Shown here piece after piece: positions 25,201 to 34,476 of a stretch of 64,000 nucleotides of DNA (its first letter is position 1; every line of letters begins with the position of its first letter). A model generated the notes under the pieces. The model did no database searches. It saw only the letters and a list, made by a program, of their open reading frames with translations, and had not been told where the DNA came from. The position numbers and the translations under genes are program-made. This DNA is from Antedon mediterranea (lineage: Eukaryota > Echinodermata > Crinoidea > Comatulida > Antedonidae). The DNA lies in the NCBI RefSeq assembly GCF_964355755.1, contig NC_092676.1, forward strand, positions 9,840,288-9,904,287, read 5' to 3'.

Positions 25201-28200
25201 ATCTCTTTGCTTTTCTTCCTTATATCTTTACTCTTATTAAAAGTTTTACTAACGAATTTTATTTATATTTTTGCTTTATGTACATGTCAACTTACGTTCA
25301 ATTTTCTCATTGCAACTTGTACAATGTAATTTAGAAAACTACAACCATTTTTCAATAAACATACACATCATACAACGTACATTTCTAGCCTAACAAATTT
25401 TTCAAAACTTCTATTTTTTAAAAGTCGAAGATAGCCAGGTCTTGGGTCCATTCTATTGTCACCACAGATTGATATCTTCATTCAGTACTTCTAAGAATTG
25501 ATGATTATAACATAACATAGATAATTTACTCTAAATTTGCTCACTCTGAGTTTATGCATATGTTGGTGGACAACCTCAATATATTATGTAAAACATATTT
25601 TTGGTGGCTATTATAAACCTATTTGTTTTCAAATTTGTAAAGTTCAAAATTACAAAATGATGAAAGAAGCTTACTTGTCCAAATTTGAGTAGAACCATTC
25701 ATATATACACCATTTGTATGCCTTAGGCAACTTAAGCAGATTCTTTAAACGTGTACCAAGATTCTGAGCAGCTCTTTTATCAGGTGTACTTAACACATTT
25801 CCACCAGTCCTCTAATAATTAAAAATAAGTATAAACAATATCATATTTTATATAATATTTAAACTATAAATAAATTGACACAGGGCCCGTTTCTTCTGAA
25901 AATTCTCAAAAGAACGGTTTTCTGCAGAACCAATTTTTATTAAAAAGATAGAAAAAAATTGCTCAACGGAAACAATTTTTAAAACAGGTATATGTGAGAC
26001 CGGAATCAATTGGGGGTTTTAATCCTGTATTTGGTTTTGTTATGTACAGTAGTGTACTATACGGTATTAAAAATATGGCATTTAATTCTGTATTCTCTTG
26101 CATTAGTCATAAACCAATATTGCTTAAGCAAAATAGGAGAAGAGTCAGATGGCCCAAAACAATGTATCGGAGTACAGTGGAAAAAAGAGAGAGAATATCT
26201 AGGACCTCTTTTCTAAAGCATATCAACTTAATAGATAATACTGTAAAAGAATATGTGCGCTATATAAATTATTATGAAGGACATCAGAAGAACGAAGTCA
26301 AAAAAATCGTCACGGACAGAACCAACTAGAAAATTGCCACTGCAGCCTTATGGGCCACAAGGCCTGTAACTATAGTAATTACCGTACTGACGCGGGTATA
26401 AGCCCATACTCGGGTATAAGCCCACCCCCGACTTTTGACTAATTTTCATGAAAATCTACAGTGCGTGTCGGAATACATTATTTTGTATTTGGCGACGTCC
26501 ATACACCGAATACACCTACCTTTGATCATAACCAAGCTAGGCTAATAATATACGCTAGGCCATATGAGGCCTAGCGGTCCTGTTTTGTTTACACTCCATC
26601 GCGTTCGAAGATCGCTTCACACACGATGCTACAAGTCGCCAAAACGGGAAAACCACTATTTCGTATCGGCTGCCATAAACAAGCTTATTAAATTTCTTTG
26701 GTACATTTCTATTTAACGAACATTGTATACTTGCTTTTCTGCTTGATAAATTCTTGTTAAATTGATGTTTAAAATAAGATATTCTACGATAAATTACACG
26801 AACTATAAACTTAATTTTCCGACACTCTACACCTCGTGTATTTAGAGGCAACGTCGTACACGCGAGGGCGCTCGCTCGCATGGTGGAATACACAGTGTAC
26901 ATGTGCTGTTTTTGACAATCTGCATTTTTGGATCCTCGGGTATAAGCCCACCCCCCAAACTTGACTTGATTTCATGTTTGAGGGGGGTGGGCTTATACCC
27001 GCGTCAGTACGGTAGTATTGCAAAAAATCAATATATATATTGTTTTTTTGCGTGAAACAGCTACAATTTTAAAGTTATTATCCATAACCATAACATTTTC
27101 AGTATTCATTCAATATGGTTGAAATATTTTTCTAAGTGTGTTACCCTAACCCTATACTTATAGAATAGTAAAACCTACCGCACGCCTTTCTCTTGGTCTT
27201 GGTGTAACAATTTTTAGTGGCGTAGACTTTGACCTTTTGCTTGGTGATGAACGCAGAGATATAGCTGATGTATCTTCATAGTCATCAAAAATTAATCTGT
27301 TTCGTTTTCGGATTCGTGGTGGCTAAAGGAAAAATAAAACCAGAGTTACCTTTTATTCGAAATATACATATTGTATTGACTGAAGTAAATTTGTGCTACT
27401 GTACATATTGAACAGCTAAGCAAATTCAGAGGCATAAAGATACAAACTGTAAATCTGTAAAGGCATTTAGGAGTCTGTTAGGTGAGTGACTGCACTCACA
27501 CACCTCAAAAGACAAGGCCTGGAGTCTGTTAGGTGAGTGACTGCACTCACACACCTCAAAAGACTAGGCCTGAATGAACTGTTTTTTTACACTTCTTACT
27601 GTATGCAATGCACATTTCTAAATTCAAAATCATAATTACAATCCAGTAATGTTTAAAAGAAATGTTCTTTACATTAATTTTGTTGTGCGTAATGCCATGC
27701 AGTTTCCACTCATATGAAACATTTCAAAATCAGGATGTTTATCACGCAAAGGCGGTGCTGCAGTTTACGATTATTACATAGAGAGAGTGCATTTAAGATT
27801 TTCAAATTAATGCTGCAAACCTCATTCATTAGCCACTGAAAAAGTTGGCAGTTAGTATAAAACTTTAGATATTGTACCCCTCACAAATGAAATAAGTTTA
27901 CTTACCCTGCGAGGACTATCCTCCTGTGATGAGGATGGTGATGGTTTACTTTTACCAGCACTTCGTAGACTCATTAAAGCCTCTGCAGAGTCTGTGTGAA
28001 ATTTAAAAAACAAAAGGGTGAATCTCAGTTGATGTCAAATCAACCAGAGCTTTCAGCGCTATCGTGTCAGAATTTGACAAAACTCCACAAATATGATCTG
28101 CCATGTGAAAACCCTCAATTAGAATTAGTGTTTACTTTGTATATGAATGGGGTCACACTAATCTATGTCCGGTTTTTATGACAATAAGTTAAAGACATGG

Positions 28201-30725
28201 TGTCAGTTGAAATCGGTCATGCTTGAAATCGGTCGTGCTTGAAATCGGTCGAGATAAATCAACATCCGGTATTTTGTATGGAGCACTGCTAGAAACACTT
28301 TTTCTATTAGTTACATTTGAATAATTTTTTAATACAGTAAATAGAAATGTTCATCTCCTATTTTATATTAATTTGTGTTTTCATTTTATCTTTACTATTG
28401 AGATAACTTTTTAGTCTGTAAACTGTTAAAAATGTGAAAAATAAGATGATTCTAGTAATTTTAGCGGCCCGCTATAAATCCCAAAATGCATTGCGCGCGG
28501 ATTGATATTTTTTTTTCTTCTGTAATTCACCCACTTTTCGATCGATCGTGAGGCAAAAACAAATGGAAGACTCCTAACTTTTCGGCGAAAATACCGGGTT
28601 TTTCCCAATTTGTATCAACGGAGTCTGGCAAAAATAGAAAGATAATTAATGTAGCAACTATTACGTCAAGCTAGGTATATAACTAGCGTACGATGTTCGT
28701 ACGTTACCGATGTTTACCAGCTAGGCCTAAAAAACTAAGCCTAGCTAGGCTACAGTAGGCCTAAAGACCGTCCACGAGGTCATTCGCCGCGAGCTACTTA
28801 CAGTAGGTAGTGCATTGTTTCTCACTTTTTATCATTTTACCAGAAAACGTACATTTAAAACAAGGAATGACCTGGTTTGATGTTTTTAAAGTAATATATA
28901 ATATGTAATGATTATGTATTATTTTTACAAAATGTCACAAATTTTTTAGGGAAGGGGTCTTTAAGTTAATAATAAAATAAAAAATAAACAATTTAATTAT
29001 TGATTTATTTTTAGCAAATAAAAAATATCCACATAAATTAAATAATCTACTAGTTCCTAAAAAATATCAATTAAAGGAAAATGTATATCCTGCTCTCATG
29101 CATCCCGCTCCATAAAAAAAAACGCTATCGATTTCAAACGTGACTGATATCATCAAAAGTCTAGCGGTGCACCATACAAAATGCCGGAATTTGATTTTAT
29201 CGCGACCAATTTCAAACGCGACCGATATCTTAATAAGCCAAAGACACTACTAGTACTACTGTAGTTTGGCCTAGAAGGTATACTGTACAATTTACAATAA
29301 CAATTTGTAGCACGAAATTCGTCTAATAATAAAATAGCACTCTGGGACTATGTATGTGCACTACAGTACTAAACCCATAGATAGCTAGTTACCCTCTCTC
29401 TAGGTCTACCCAGATAGTATTTTAGCAGACTTAGGTAGGCCTAGTTTTAGTTTAGTTAGTTTTTTAGGCCCTAATCTAAAGACTAAATAATTAATTAAAA
29501 GTTTAAAAAAACGCTGTGGCTAAAGATACGGTACCGTATTCTAACTTCTGTTTACTAAAGGTACGGTAAAATTGCATTACGTCATAATCAGCCAATGGGG
29601 TGCTTGTACGTGTGTGACGTCATCGTATAAGGACTTTTGATTTTTTTTCATATCGCGTCTGTTGTTTGTATGTAGAGAATTCCTGTCGGCGGCGCCAGGC
29701 TGCATGGATGTGTGTGCGCTGATGAGGGTTAAATTATTTTTATTCCAAATGGCCTTTAGGCCTATATTTTTTATTAAACTTTGTTTACAATGGTGACCAT
29801 AAACAACAAGCAAATGCGGGCCCTCAAATACTATGATTTTTAGACAGTAGCCCAGGTCTGAGTCACAGAAATCAGCGCACACATGCAGCTGGCCCCAGCC
29901 TGGCATCGCTTTCCCTACACAAACAAACTCATATAATGAGGTTATAGTACGTAGTAAGTAGGCCCCGAAGTAGGCCTAGCCTAGGCCTCTTTTGAAACGG
30001 TTTTCTGTATTCTAGAATTAAAATCAACATGTTTTGCCTTTTCAATAACAATAACAGACGTAGGCTGCATTTAGTTTTTGTCACACACGACGGCGATAAT
30101 ACTCATAGCGATAAATGAAGCAAAGAAAATGCGGTTGATCCCCGGGTTGATCACTGTTTTCGCGATATGAAAAAAATCCAAAGTCCTTATACGATGACGT
30201 CACATACGTACCAGCACCCCATTGGCTGGTTATGACGTAATGCAATTTTACCGTACCTTTAGTAAACAGAAGTTAGAATACGGTACCGTATCTTTTAATA
30301 GCCACGGCGTTAAAAAAAAGTTTTTTTTTATTATAATAGGTATACTAATTAATAGGGAGGCCTAGGCCTACTTAATAAGCCCAGGATAGAGGGGGTTGTA
30401 ACTGTATAATAGATTCTAGAAAATCAAACTGGCTTAACTAGCTAATAGCTAGGCCTGGACTCCTACACTACACATGACATGGTCCGGCTACTTCACAATT
30501 TTATCGCCGCCAGACATCCAATCAGAACGGGTCTGGGGTCGCTAGGCCTAGACTATAGAAAGCAATAAAGGCATTGTAAACCCTACGCATTTTAAATAAT
30601 GTAAGTCTTAACTGAATATATGAAGATTCTTATGTAATGTTATACAGTAGAAATTATGCTTTAAAAGTTAATTTTAAAAGTTTATTTGTGTGTGTATCCT
30701 TACTTTCTACCGACGTGTCCGCCAT
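13237..30725 (-). CDS. LIN9: LIN9, MuvB/DREAM complex subunit
   Basis: Fourteen coding exons on the minus strand: 30725-30704, 27991-27906, 27322-27179, 25811-25675, 25064-24939, 24450-24287, 23619-23486, 22825-22740, 21679-21544, 21140-21060, 20728-20603, 14946-14767, 14185-14091 and 13342-13237. All have GT-AG borders and matching phases, totalling 1623 nt (540 aa), close to human LIN9 (542). The start MADTSVEN follows a short 5' region. Residues about 93-195 are the DIRP domain (LLKLPKAYKWCIYEWFYSNL; FCVCLKESFP; IRRLMGKPRR). Residues 227-271 (DGLFTGQIDAVD, TYRITFDR) match the Tudor-like segment. Residues 346-474 are the helical region that in human binds LIN52 and B-Myb. The end (NNVEVHVAHIQSGMTQMGNL) is conserved. 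Known role: core scaffold of MuvB, which represses or activates cell-cycle genes in the nucleus. The intron at 14947-20602 contains VHL on the other strand. Confidence 0.97.
13371..13492. repeat. Minisatellite, 19 bp x about 6
   Basis: AACAATGAATACAGTTCAT is repeated head to tail almost perfectly, inside the last LIN9 intron and only about 30 bp from the final coding exon. Likely polymorphic. Confidence 0.95.
14554..14572 (+). repeat. Poly-G tract (19 G)
   Basis: An uninterrupted run of 19 G on the plus strand (C on the LIN9 sense strand), within the LIN9 intron between the exons at 14946-14767 and 14185-14091. Could form a G-quadruplex; its length may be an assembly estimate. Confidence 0.95.
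15017..15356. mobile_element. Fold-back element with internal GGTGCGTCA repeats
   Basis: Arms of about 54 bp, 15017-15070 and 15303-15356, are near-perfect inverted repeats (ATGCACTTGTCAATTGTATG at the outer end). The interior of about 230 bp carries roughly ten copies of GGTGCGTCA or its complement in both orientations. No ORF. It lies in the large LIN9 intron. Confidence 0.85.
15508..16011 (-). CDS. Unidentified 167-aa ORF inside the LIN9 intron
   Basis: An open frame starting MGSVGISMAAEIAEEQ (the internal Met at residue 8 is an alternative start). It contains a proline-rich stretch, a basic patch KSKRRKNYIPKRR (about residues 78-90), an acidic EEDHDHVDSNDVDV run and a final YECNVCC. I do not recognise it. 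Composition (basic NLS-like patch, acidic and Ser-rich segments) is more protein-like than the neighbouring noise. A good donor (AAT|GTATGT) lies near 15588, so it could be a first exon whose partner lies further down the minus strand. It starts about 2.2 kb from VHL in head-to-head orientation, which would allow a shared promoter. It may also be chance. Confidence 0.4.
   Translation of the reverse strand: MGSVGISMAAEIAEEQAVEEECSLGLPAPPPLLRPTTSSQPQTLSRGGLTTGDIDEEIISGPKLKDICSNNRMLLCMKSKRRKNYIPKRRTQVFVSDSNGHETSISTEFEEDHDHVDSNDVDVSQEKSNDSTSPKKARYECNVCCVMEFVHTPGLIYESFSRGFLDF
16205..16300. promoter_or_regulatory. Possible bidirectional promoter region with two ACGTG cores
   Basis: Between the minus-strand ORF ending its upstream side at 16011 and VHL on the plus strand. 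Two TACGTG hexamers lie 21 bp apart (ACGTG at 16255-16259 and 16276-16280) in a locally GC-richer stretch. ACGTG is the core of the HIF response element. Whether a start site lies here is inference; VHL has a splice acceptor just before its ATG, so its first exon must lie upstream. Confidence 0.3.
16980..18050. repeat. Tandem array of 90-bp palindromic units, about ten copies
   Basis: Each unit holds TCATCCGTCAGGGCAC, about 45 bp containing GTTAACATACACGTTGTTAA, then the exact reverse complement GTGCCCTGACGGATGA, and a 13-bp AT-rich link (TAAGTATTAATTG) to the next unit. Every arm can therefore pair with the arm on either side. Some units have an extra ATATATATGTTATAG. The first unit (16980-17110) is diverged, and a solitary arm sits at 16704-16722. 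The array ends about 125 bp before the VHL start codon, in its presumed 5' intron. Confidence 0.95.
18176..18631 (+). CDS. VHL: VHL, substrate receptor of the CUL2-elongin BC E3 ligase
   Basis: Single open frame of 151 aa. Residues about 9-105 form the beta domain; T60, H64 and W66 in TYITHPWIFRD and Y44 occupy the places of human S111, H115, W117 and Y98, which line the hydroxyproline pocket for HIF-alpha. Residues 110-123 (SLKERCLQVMRRLV) are the elongin C-binding BC box, followed by a short alpha domain with LEIPQTLKDEIL. The N-terminus lacks the acidic repeat of human pVHL30 and resembles pVHL19. A pyrimidine-rich tract and AG end at 18164, followed in frame by TGA at 18167-18169, so the ATG at 18176 is the start and a non-coding first exon lies upstream. 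The coding region has no intron, unlike the three-exon human gene, and lies antisense within LIN9 intron 11. Elongin and cullin partners are inferred from the family. Confidence 0.95.
   Translation: MPPHSRIKSENSETRIYVKFINKSPRNVRVIWLNYQGQPVWRPYNNTAGLSPNQTFNIYTYITHPWIFRDNLTGDKIVYKEGLTEKQVYYPKELAENQEYNVTLVLPIYSLKERCLQVMRRLVRQQSVHSLEIPQTLKDEILRPVFRINDT
18632..20316 (+). other. VHL 3' flank within LIN9 intron
   Basis: AT-rich sequence without a credible gene. AATAAA at 19598-19603 is a possible polyadenylation signal, about 970 bp after the VHL stop; closer signals were not obvious. Confidence 0.35.
20317..20512. mobile_element. MITE-like inverted-repeat element
   Basis: AAGGCCAATTTACACTGACA near the left end pairs with TGTCTGTGTAAATTTTCCTT at the right end; subterminal GGTAACAGTAAGTGG pairs with CCACTTACCTTTAGTTACC. 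No coding capacity. It lies in the LIN9 intron upstream of exon 20603-20728. Confidence 0.7.
22254..22460. mobile_element. Fold-back element with 23-bp perfect inner stem
   Basis: TGTAATGGTACAAATAATGG followed by CAT (22314-22336) is exactly inverted at 22375-22397. The pairing continues outward, less perfectly, to about 22254 and 22460, through AAATAATGAATGTTT and a TAAATAAATTCCT segment. Related segments with GATTGGACAATTGTGGGTCA occur at 21765-21790 and 22455-22480, so older elements of the same kind surround it. Confidence 0.7.
26380..27014. mobile_element. TA-flanked inverted-repeat element (635 bp), CCGTACTGACGCGGG ends
   Basis: CCGTACTGACGCGGGTATAA at the left end is exactly inverted at the right end, the match being 24 bp, with TA on both sides as expected for a TA target duplication. 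Near the right end a second copy of CTCGGGTATAAGCCCACCCC makes a smaller hairpin. No transposase was seen. It lies in the LIN9 intron between exons 25811 and 27179. Confidence 0.85.
27470..27571. repeat. Perfect 51-bp tandem duplication containing a hairpin
   Basis: Two adjacent copies beginning GGAGTCTGTTAGGTGAGTGA, differing at about one base. Each contains GGTGAGTG facing CACTCACACACC, a short stem. Recent duplication in a LIN9 intron. Confidence 0.9.
28201..29231. mobile_element. About 1-kb element with GAAATCGGTCG inverted ends
   Basis: Left end 28201-28292 has three direct copies of TTGAAATCGGTC followed by CCGGTATTTTGTATGGAGCA. The right end 29161-29231 is the diverged inverse (ACCATACAAAATGCCGG, then ACGCGACCGATAT). 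The interior is AT-rich and non-coding; part of it (28770-28860) resembles 15375-15440. Confidence 0.6.
29501..30320. mobile_element. Fold-back element with 150-bp arms
   Basis: Arms 29501-29657 and 30161-30320 are near-identical inverted repeats that include GATACGGTACCGTATTCTAA, TAATCAGCCAATGGGGTGC and TGACGTCATCGTATAAGGAC. The 500-bp interior itself has a partial mirrored pair (GCCAGGCTGCATGG and AGCCTGGC). A minus-strand frame of 109 codons spans part of it but matches nothing I know. It lies in LIN9 intron 1, about 400 bp from the first exon. Confidence 0.85.
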
Positions 30726-30770
30726 CTTGACGCGCCTATTTTCAAAGGTATTGCATTGTGGGAATGTGAC
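30726..30770 (-). promoter_or_regulatory. LIN9 5' region with CHR-like, E2F-like and ZNF143-like motifs
   Basis: Directly upstream of the LIN9 ATG. On the minus strand TTTGAA (30746-30741) resembles the CHR bound by LIN54 of MuvB, and GGCGCG (30736-30731) resembles an E2F/CDE site four bases away. TTCCCACAATGC (30764-30753) fits the core of the ZNF143/Staf motif. All are short matches, read by eye; transcription start unknown. Confidence 0.35.
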
Positions 30771-31260
30771 AGGAGGAGGATATCTAGTTAGGAGGAGGAG
30801 GAATAAATATAGCACGGCGGGGAGGGGGTTTGTGTTCGATGATGATACTACGCAGACGTGACGGATATCGGATCATCATCAGATATTAATAAATCCGATA
30901 TATCTTCATTCTTGGATTTAAACGATTTTTAATATATTACTGTCTGGATTTTGTGAATCTGTTATGTGATAATATTAAAAAGAAGTAGGCCTAATAAAAA
31001 GGCTGTACATATATCAAACTGCTTAGATAAAATGTCAATCAATTACTAATTAGAATAATTCTTCTTGTAGTACAAGTAGAAATGTGAAACTCTCTCTGAT
31101 AATAAAATCTTGTGTAGGCCTACTATCATTATTACGTTTATTCAAAGCGCGGCGTTACTCGAATAATCGTGGTAGTCCAACTTCTTTAAAATGTTTAGTA
31201 AACAATCAGAGGTATCTATATAATGATTAATATAGTATTATATGTTTAGCATTTTGTTAT

Positions 31261-31292
31261 ACCAGGGAGTTGTAAAATAACAACTCCCTGGT
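31261..31292. repeat. Perfect 13-bp hairpin
   Basis: ACCAGGGAGTTGT and ACAACTCCCTGGT separated by six bases (AAAATA). Lies between LIN9 and the next transposon block; no other element around it in 30770-31667 was recognised. Confidence 0.8.
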
Positions 31293-31667
31293 TTAAATAC
31301 ACAGCGGACTTCTGTAATGTTATAATGATGTAGACACCGGAGGCGCGGCCAGTCGGGGTCCTAATACTTTTTGGAACTGTTTGCTGGTTTTGTTTTTTAC
31401 AGGCTATTTTAATATCGCATTATATAATAATATGACGGTCTTAATCAAAGGTTTAATTGCTTTTTTTTATCAGTCATAAATAGAAAATAATTTAAAAAAA
31501 AAAATATGATCCACTGGCATATTACGATGTATGCCCTAATAAAAATCAAATCATTATGGGAGAGGGAGTTCGAGGTAATTTAATTTATTCCCATTTTTTT
31601 TCACAGGCCTCTGTAATATAGAAAGTATGGCCTACCGTTCAACATGGAGGTCTAATTATAACTACAT

Positions 31668-33567
31668 CAGGCCCGTAGCCAGAATGCATGAGAGGGGGTT
31701 TTCTTGACACCAAGTATTTTGCGAGCGCAGCGAGCAACTGTAGGCTGGGGGCCAGGGGGCCGCCAAGGGCCCCCGGTCGGGGTCCAGGGGGCGAAGCCCC
31801 CTGGAAGCTTTGGCTCTCAGAGCAATTTTGGTTGTTTTAATAAGCTTACAGAGACATTTTTTACCTACTAAAATCTGGGTTATGCAGAGAAATTATATAG
31901 TAGGCCTACAGTATGGAAGTTAGTAGTACTGATCATGAAATACAGCTTTATTGTTGCAAAAAAGTATATTATATTAGGCCCTTAAGTAATTTCTTATCCT
32001 ATAAACATAAAAAACAAATAGTACCGTATATTTCGGTGTACAAGTCGCACCTGTGTATAAGACGCACCCATAACGGAGACTGAAATATTAGTATTTTTTA
32101 TGTAGTCGATGCATAAGACGCACTTATTTCTAGGCCGAAATTTAAACATTTTACAATCAAAACAATGGTATTTTAATAATAAAATAACGATATTTGAGAC
32201 ATATTAGAATCAAATGATATAATTTTGTTTGATTGCCTTTATTACATCGTAATCAGTCTCTACTTCAACTGAACGTTCAATGAAAAGGGAAATCCCCATA
32301 TTGTTTCAGTTACGATGCACTGTGTGGGTAGGGCTAGCCTAAGTCTATTTAAGTAACTTTAATTTCATATTATTTAAATATATACCTTCTTATTGTGTGT
32401 ATGACCATTATAAAATCAATCCAAATGATGTTCAGTTTTTTGGGCTGATAATGAACCAGGAATATCATGTTGGGTAGGCCTATATGAAAATCTTTCCTAT
32501 TTCCATGCATGCATTACAGCAATATGAGGAGAGAGCACTAACCATGTGCTCCTTGCCTGGTGGCCAGCACTGTTGGCCATATACACTATAAGATTAGGGG
32601 AAGCTACTTAACACAATAACAACACACTCTTTTAGATATCGCTTGACATACGAACTATTGACTACATGATTATAAAATTATGTGATTGTTGACATAGAGA
32701 TGTAATAAAAATAAACCACCGTGATCAAGGGAAATAGTTATTGTGTAAATAAAATGTGACACCACCGTAATTAATGGACTCTTCCATAAATGTGTTGCGC
32801 TGTGATGATGCTGCATGCTGCTAGAATACACACCCGCGAGTTCAGAGAGTATTGCTAGGCCTGGGTAGAATATCTAATGCGTACTGTAATATTAATTAAT
32901 ACAGTCGAGGATGACAATTTACCTTAACTAAAAATTCAATAAACTTGTTACCACACTGTGGTTAGACAGGAGTGAGTAACTAGCTAGGCCTACATTGCAG
33001 AGTAGTAGGCCTACACTATTTTTAATTAATTTAAGTATTAGTAGGTAATTAAATTAATTAGGGTTACATTTAGAGGTCAAATTTGCGTGTCAAAAGTGCG
33101 TCTTATACACCGAAATATACGGTAGGCCTACGTACACGTACCAATTTAACTCAGCACCATTTTTATTCAAGTTTAAACAGTGAAATTCTTTGGTTTAATG
33201 AAAAATATTTCCAGGAAAAAAATAAAAATCCCCAAAAAGATTGAACTGAACTGAACGTGATCTTGTGCGTTCCGAAGCCCGGCCGAAGCACGTCCATTTT
33301 TCTGTCATATTTATAACCATCATCTCTCAACAATCTCTCGATCTCACGCTCAGCAGTGACTTTGACATCGGACAATCTGTATATTCGATCGATTTAAACA
33401 TAGTCAATAAGTAAAATGACCAAAAAATCTGCTATAATTGATAATTAATTGCACGATTTTGGAAGTGGGGCCTTTGTTTTTCAAGGGGGGTTCGCTGGTA
33501 AAAGGGGGGTTCGCGCAAAAGGGGGGGTTCGCCCGAACCCCAAAAAACCCCCCTGGCTACGGGCCTG
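31668..33567. mobile_element. 1.9-kb element with CAGGCCCGTAGCCAG ends
   Basis: CAGGCCCGTAGCCAG at 31668 is inverted at 33553-33567 (CTGGCTACGGGCCTG), with TACAT directly outside both ends, a likely 5-bp target duplication. The subterminal regions are GC-rich (GGGGCCAGGGGGCC; GGGGGGTTCG repeats). A short minus-strand frame at 33163-33375 (SDVKVTAEREIERLLRDDGY) is the only protein-like piece and was not identified. Another element is nested at 32022-33124. Confidence 0.75.
32022..33124. mobile_element. TA-flanked 1.1-kb element, CCGTATATTTCGGTG ends, nested
   Basis: CCGTATATTTCGGTGTACAA at the left and CACCGAAATATACGG at the right are inverted, with TA on both outer sides. Subterminal TATAAGACGCAC occurs on both arms. 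The interior encodes nothing obvious. It is inserted into the 31668-33567 element, so it is younger. Confidence 0.8.
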
Positions 33568-33689
33568 TACATGGTTATCATGGCCTCTAAATTTTTTTAT
33601 TGTTTCTTTTTTCACAATAATTATTACCTGTGCGGAAAACGTTTAAACTAATATTACGCCCTCTCTACTACGGGGCGCCGTTTGGGACA

Positions 33690-34215
33690 TTGCTAATTTT
33701 GTCGAAATATTACAATTTTGTCTACACATAATTAATTTTGTCAATACAAAATTCATTTTGTCAACACAAAATTCATTTTGTATTGACAAAATTCATTTTT
33801 TGTTGACAAAATTTATTCTGTGTGGACAAAATTCATTTTGTCTCGACAAAATTAATTCTGTGTAAACAAAATTCATTCTGTGTAGACAAAACTAATTCTG
33901 TGTTGACAAAATTAATTCTGTGTAGACAAAATTCATTCTGTAACGACAAAATTCATTTTGTGGCGACAAAATTCATTCTGTAACGACAAAATTCATTCTG
34001 TGTGGACAAAATTAATTCTGTGTAGACAAAATTCATTCTGTGTAGACAAAATTCATTCTGTAACGACAACATTAATTCTGTGTGGACAAAATTAATTCTG
34101 TGTGGACAAAATTAATTCTGTGTAGACAAAATTCATTCTGTGTAGACAAAATGAATTTTGTTGCAACAAAATTCATTTTGTCGAGACAAAATAAATTTTG
34201 TCGCGACAAAATAAA
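33690..34215. repeat. 21-bp tandem array, left arm (about 24 units)
   Basis: Units such as GACAAAATTCATTCTGTGTAG, with variants TGTAAC, TGTCGC and TGTGTGG at one end. Unit boundaries resemble the outer-end motif ATTTTGTC of the surrounding element. Confidence 0.95.
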
Positions 34216-34476
34216 TTTTGTTAGCCGAGCCTACTCAAGCGTGGGACAAAACGTTTTTTAAAACATTTTGTCCCACGCTTGAGTAGGCTCCGTTTTAATA
34301 TTTAAATTAGAAGGCGGAGTTTAAACGTGAAAAGGGCAAGACAGGGTGAAGCTATCTTTGACATTTGTTATTGGTTAAGTTATTATGGCTGAGCATGCCT
34401 CCGTCTCTATTGCTATCATATTAATCTATTTTATAATATCAGGGAACCCCTGAAAATATCAGATATGATCAGTATT

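Noticed and set aside
25994-26329. 111-codon plus-strand frame in a LIN9 intron
   Set aside because: No family resemblance and composition like the surrounding intron.
33690-34215. 21-bp array as a separate centromeric satellite
   Set aside because: It is confined to the arms of a terminally inverted element and mirrored at 39890-40400, so it is part of that element.
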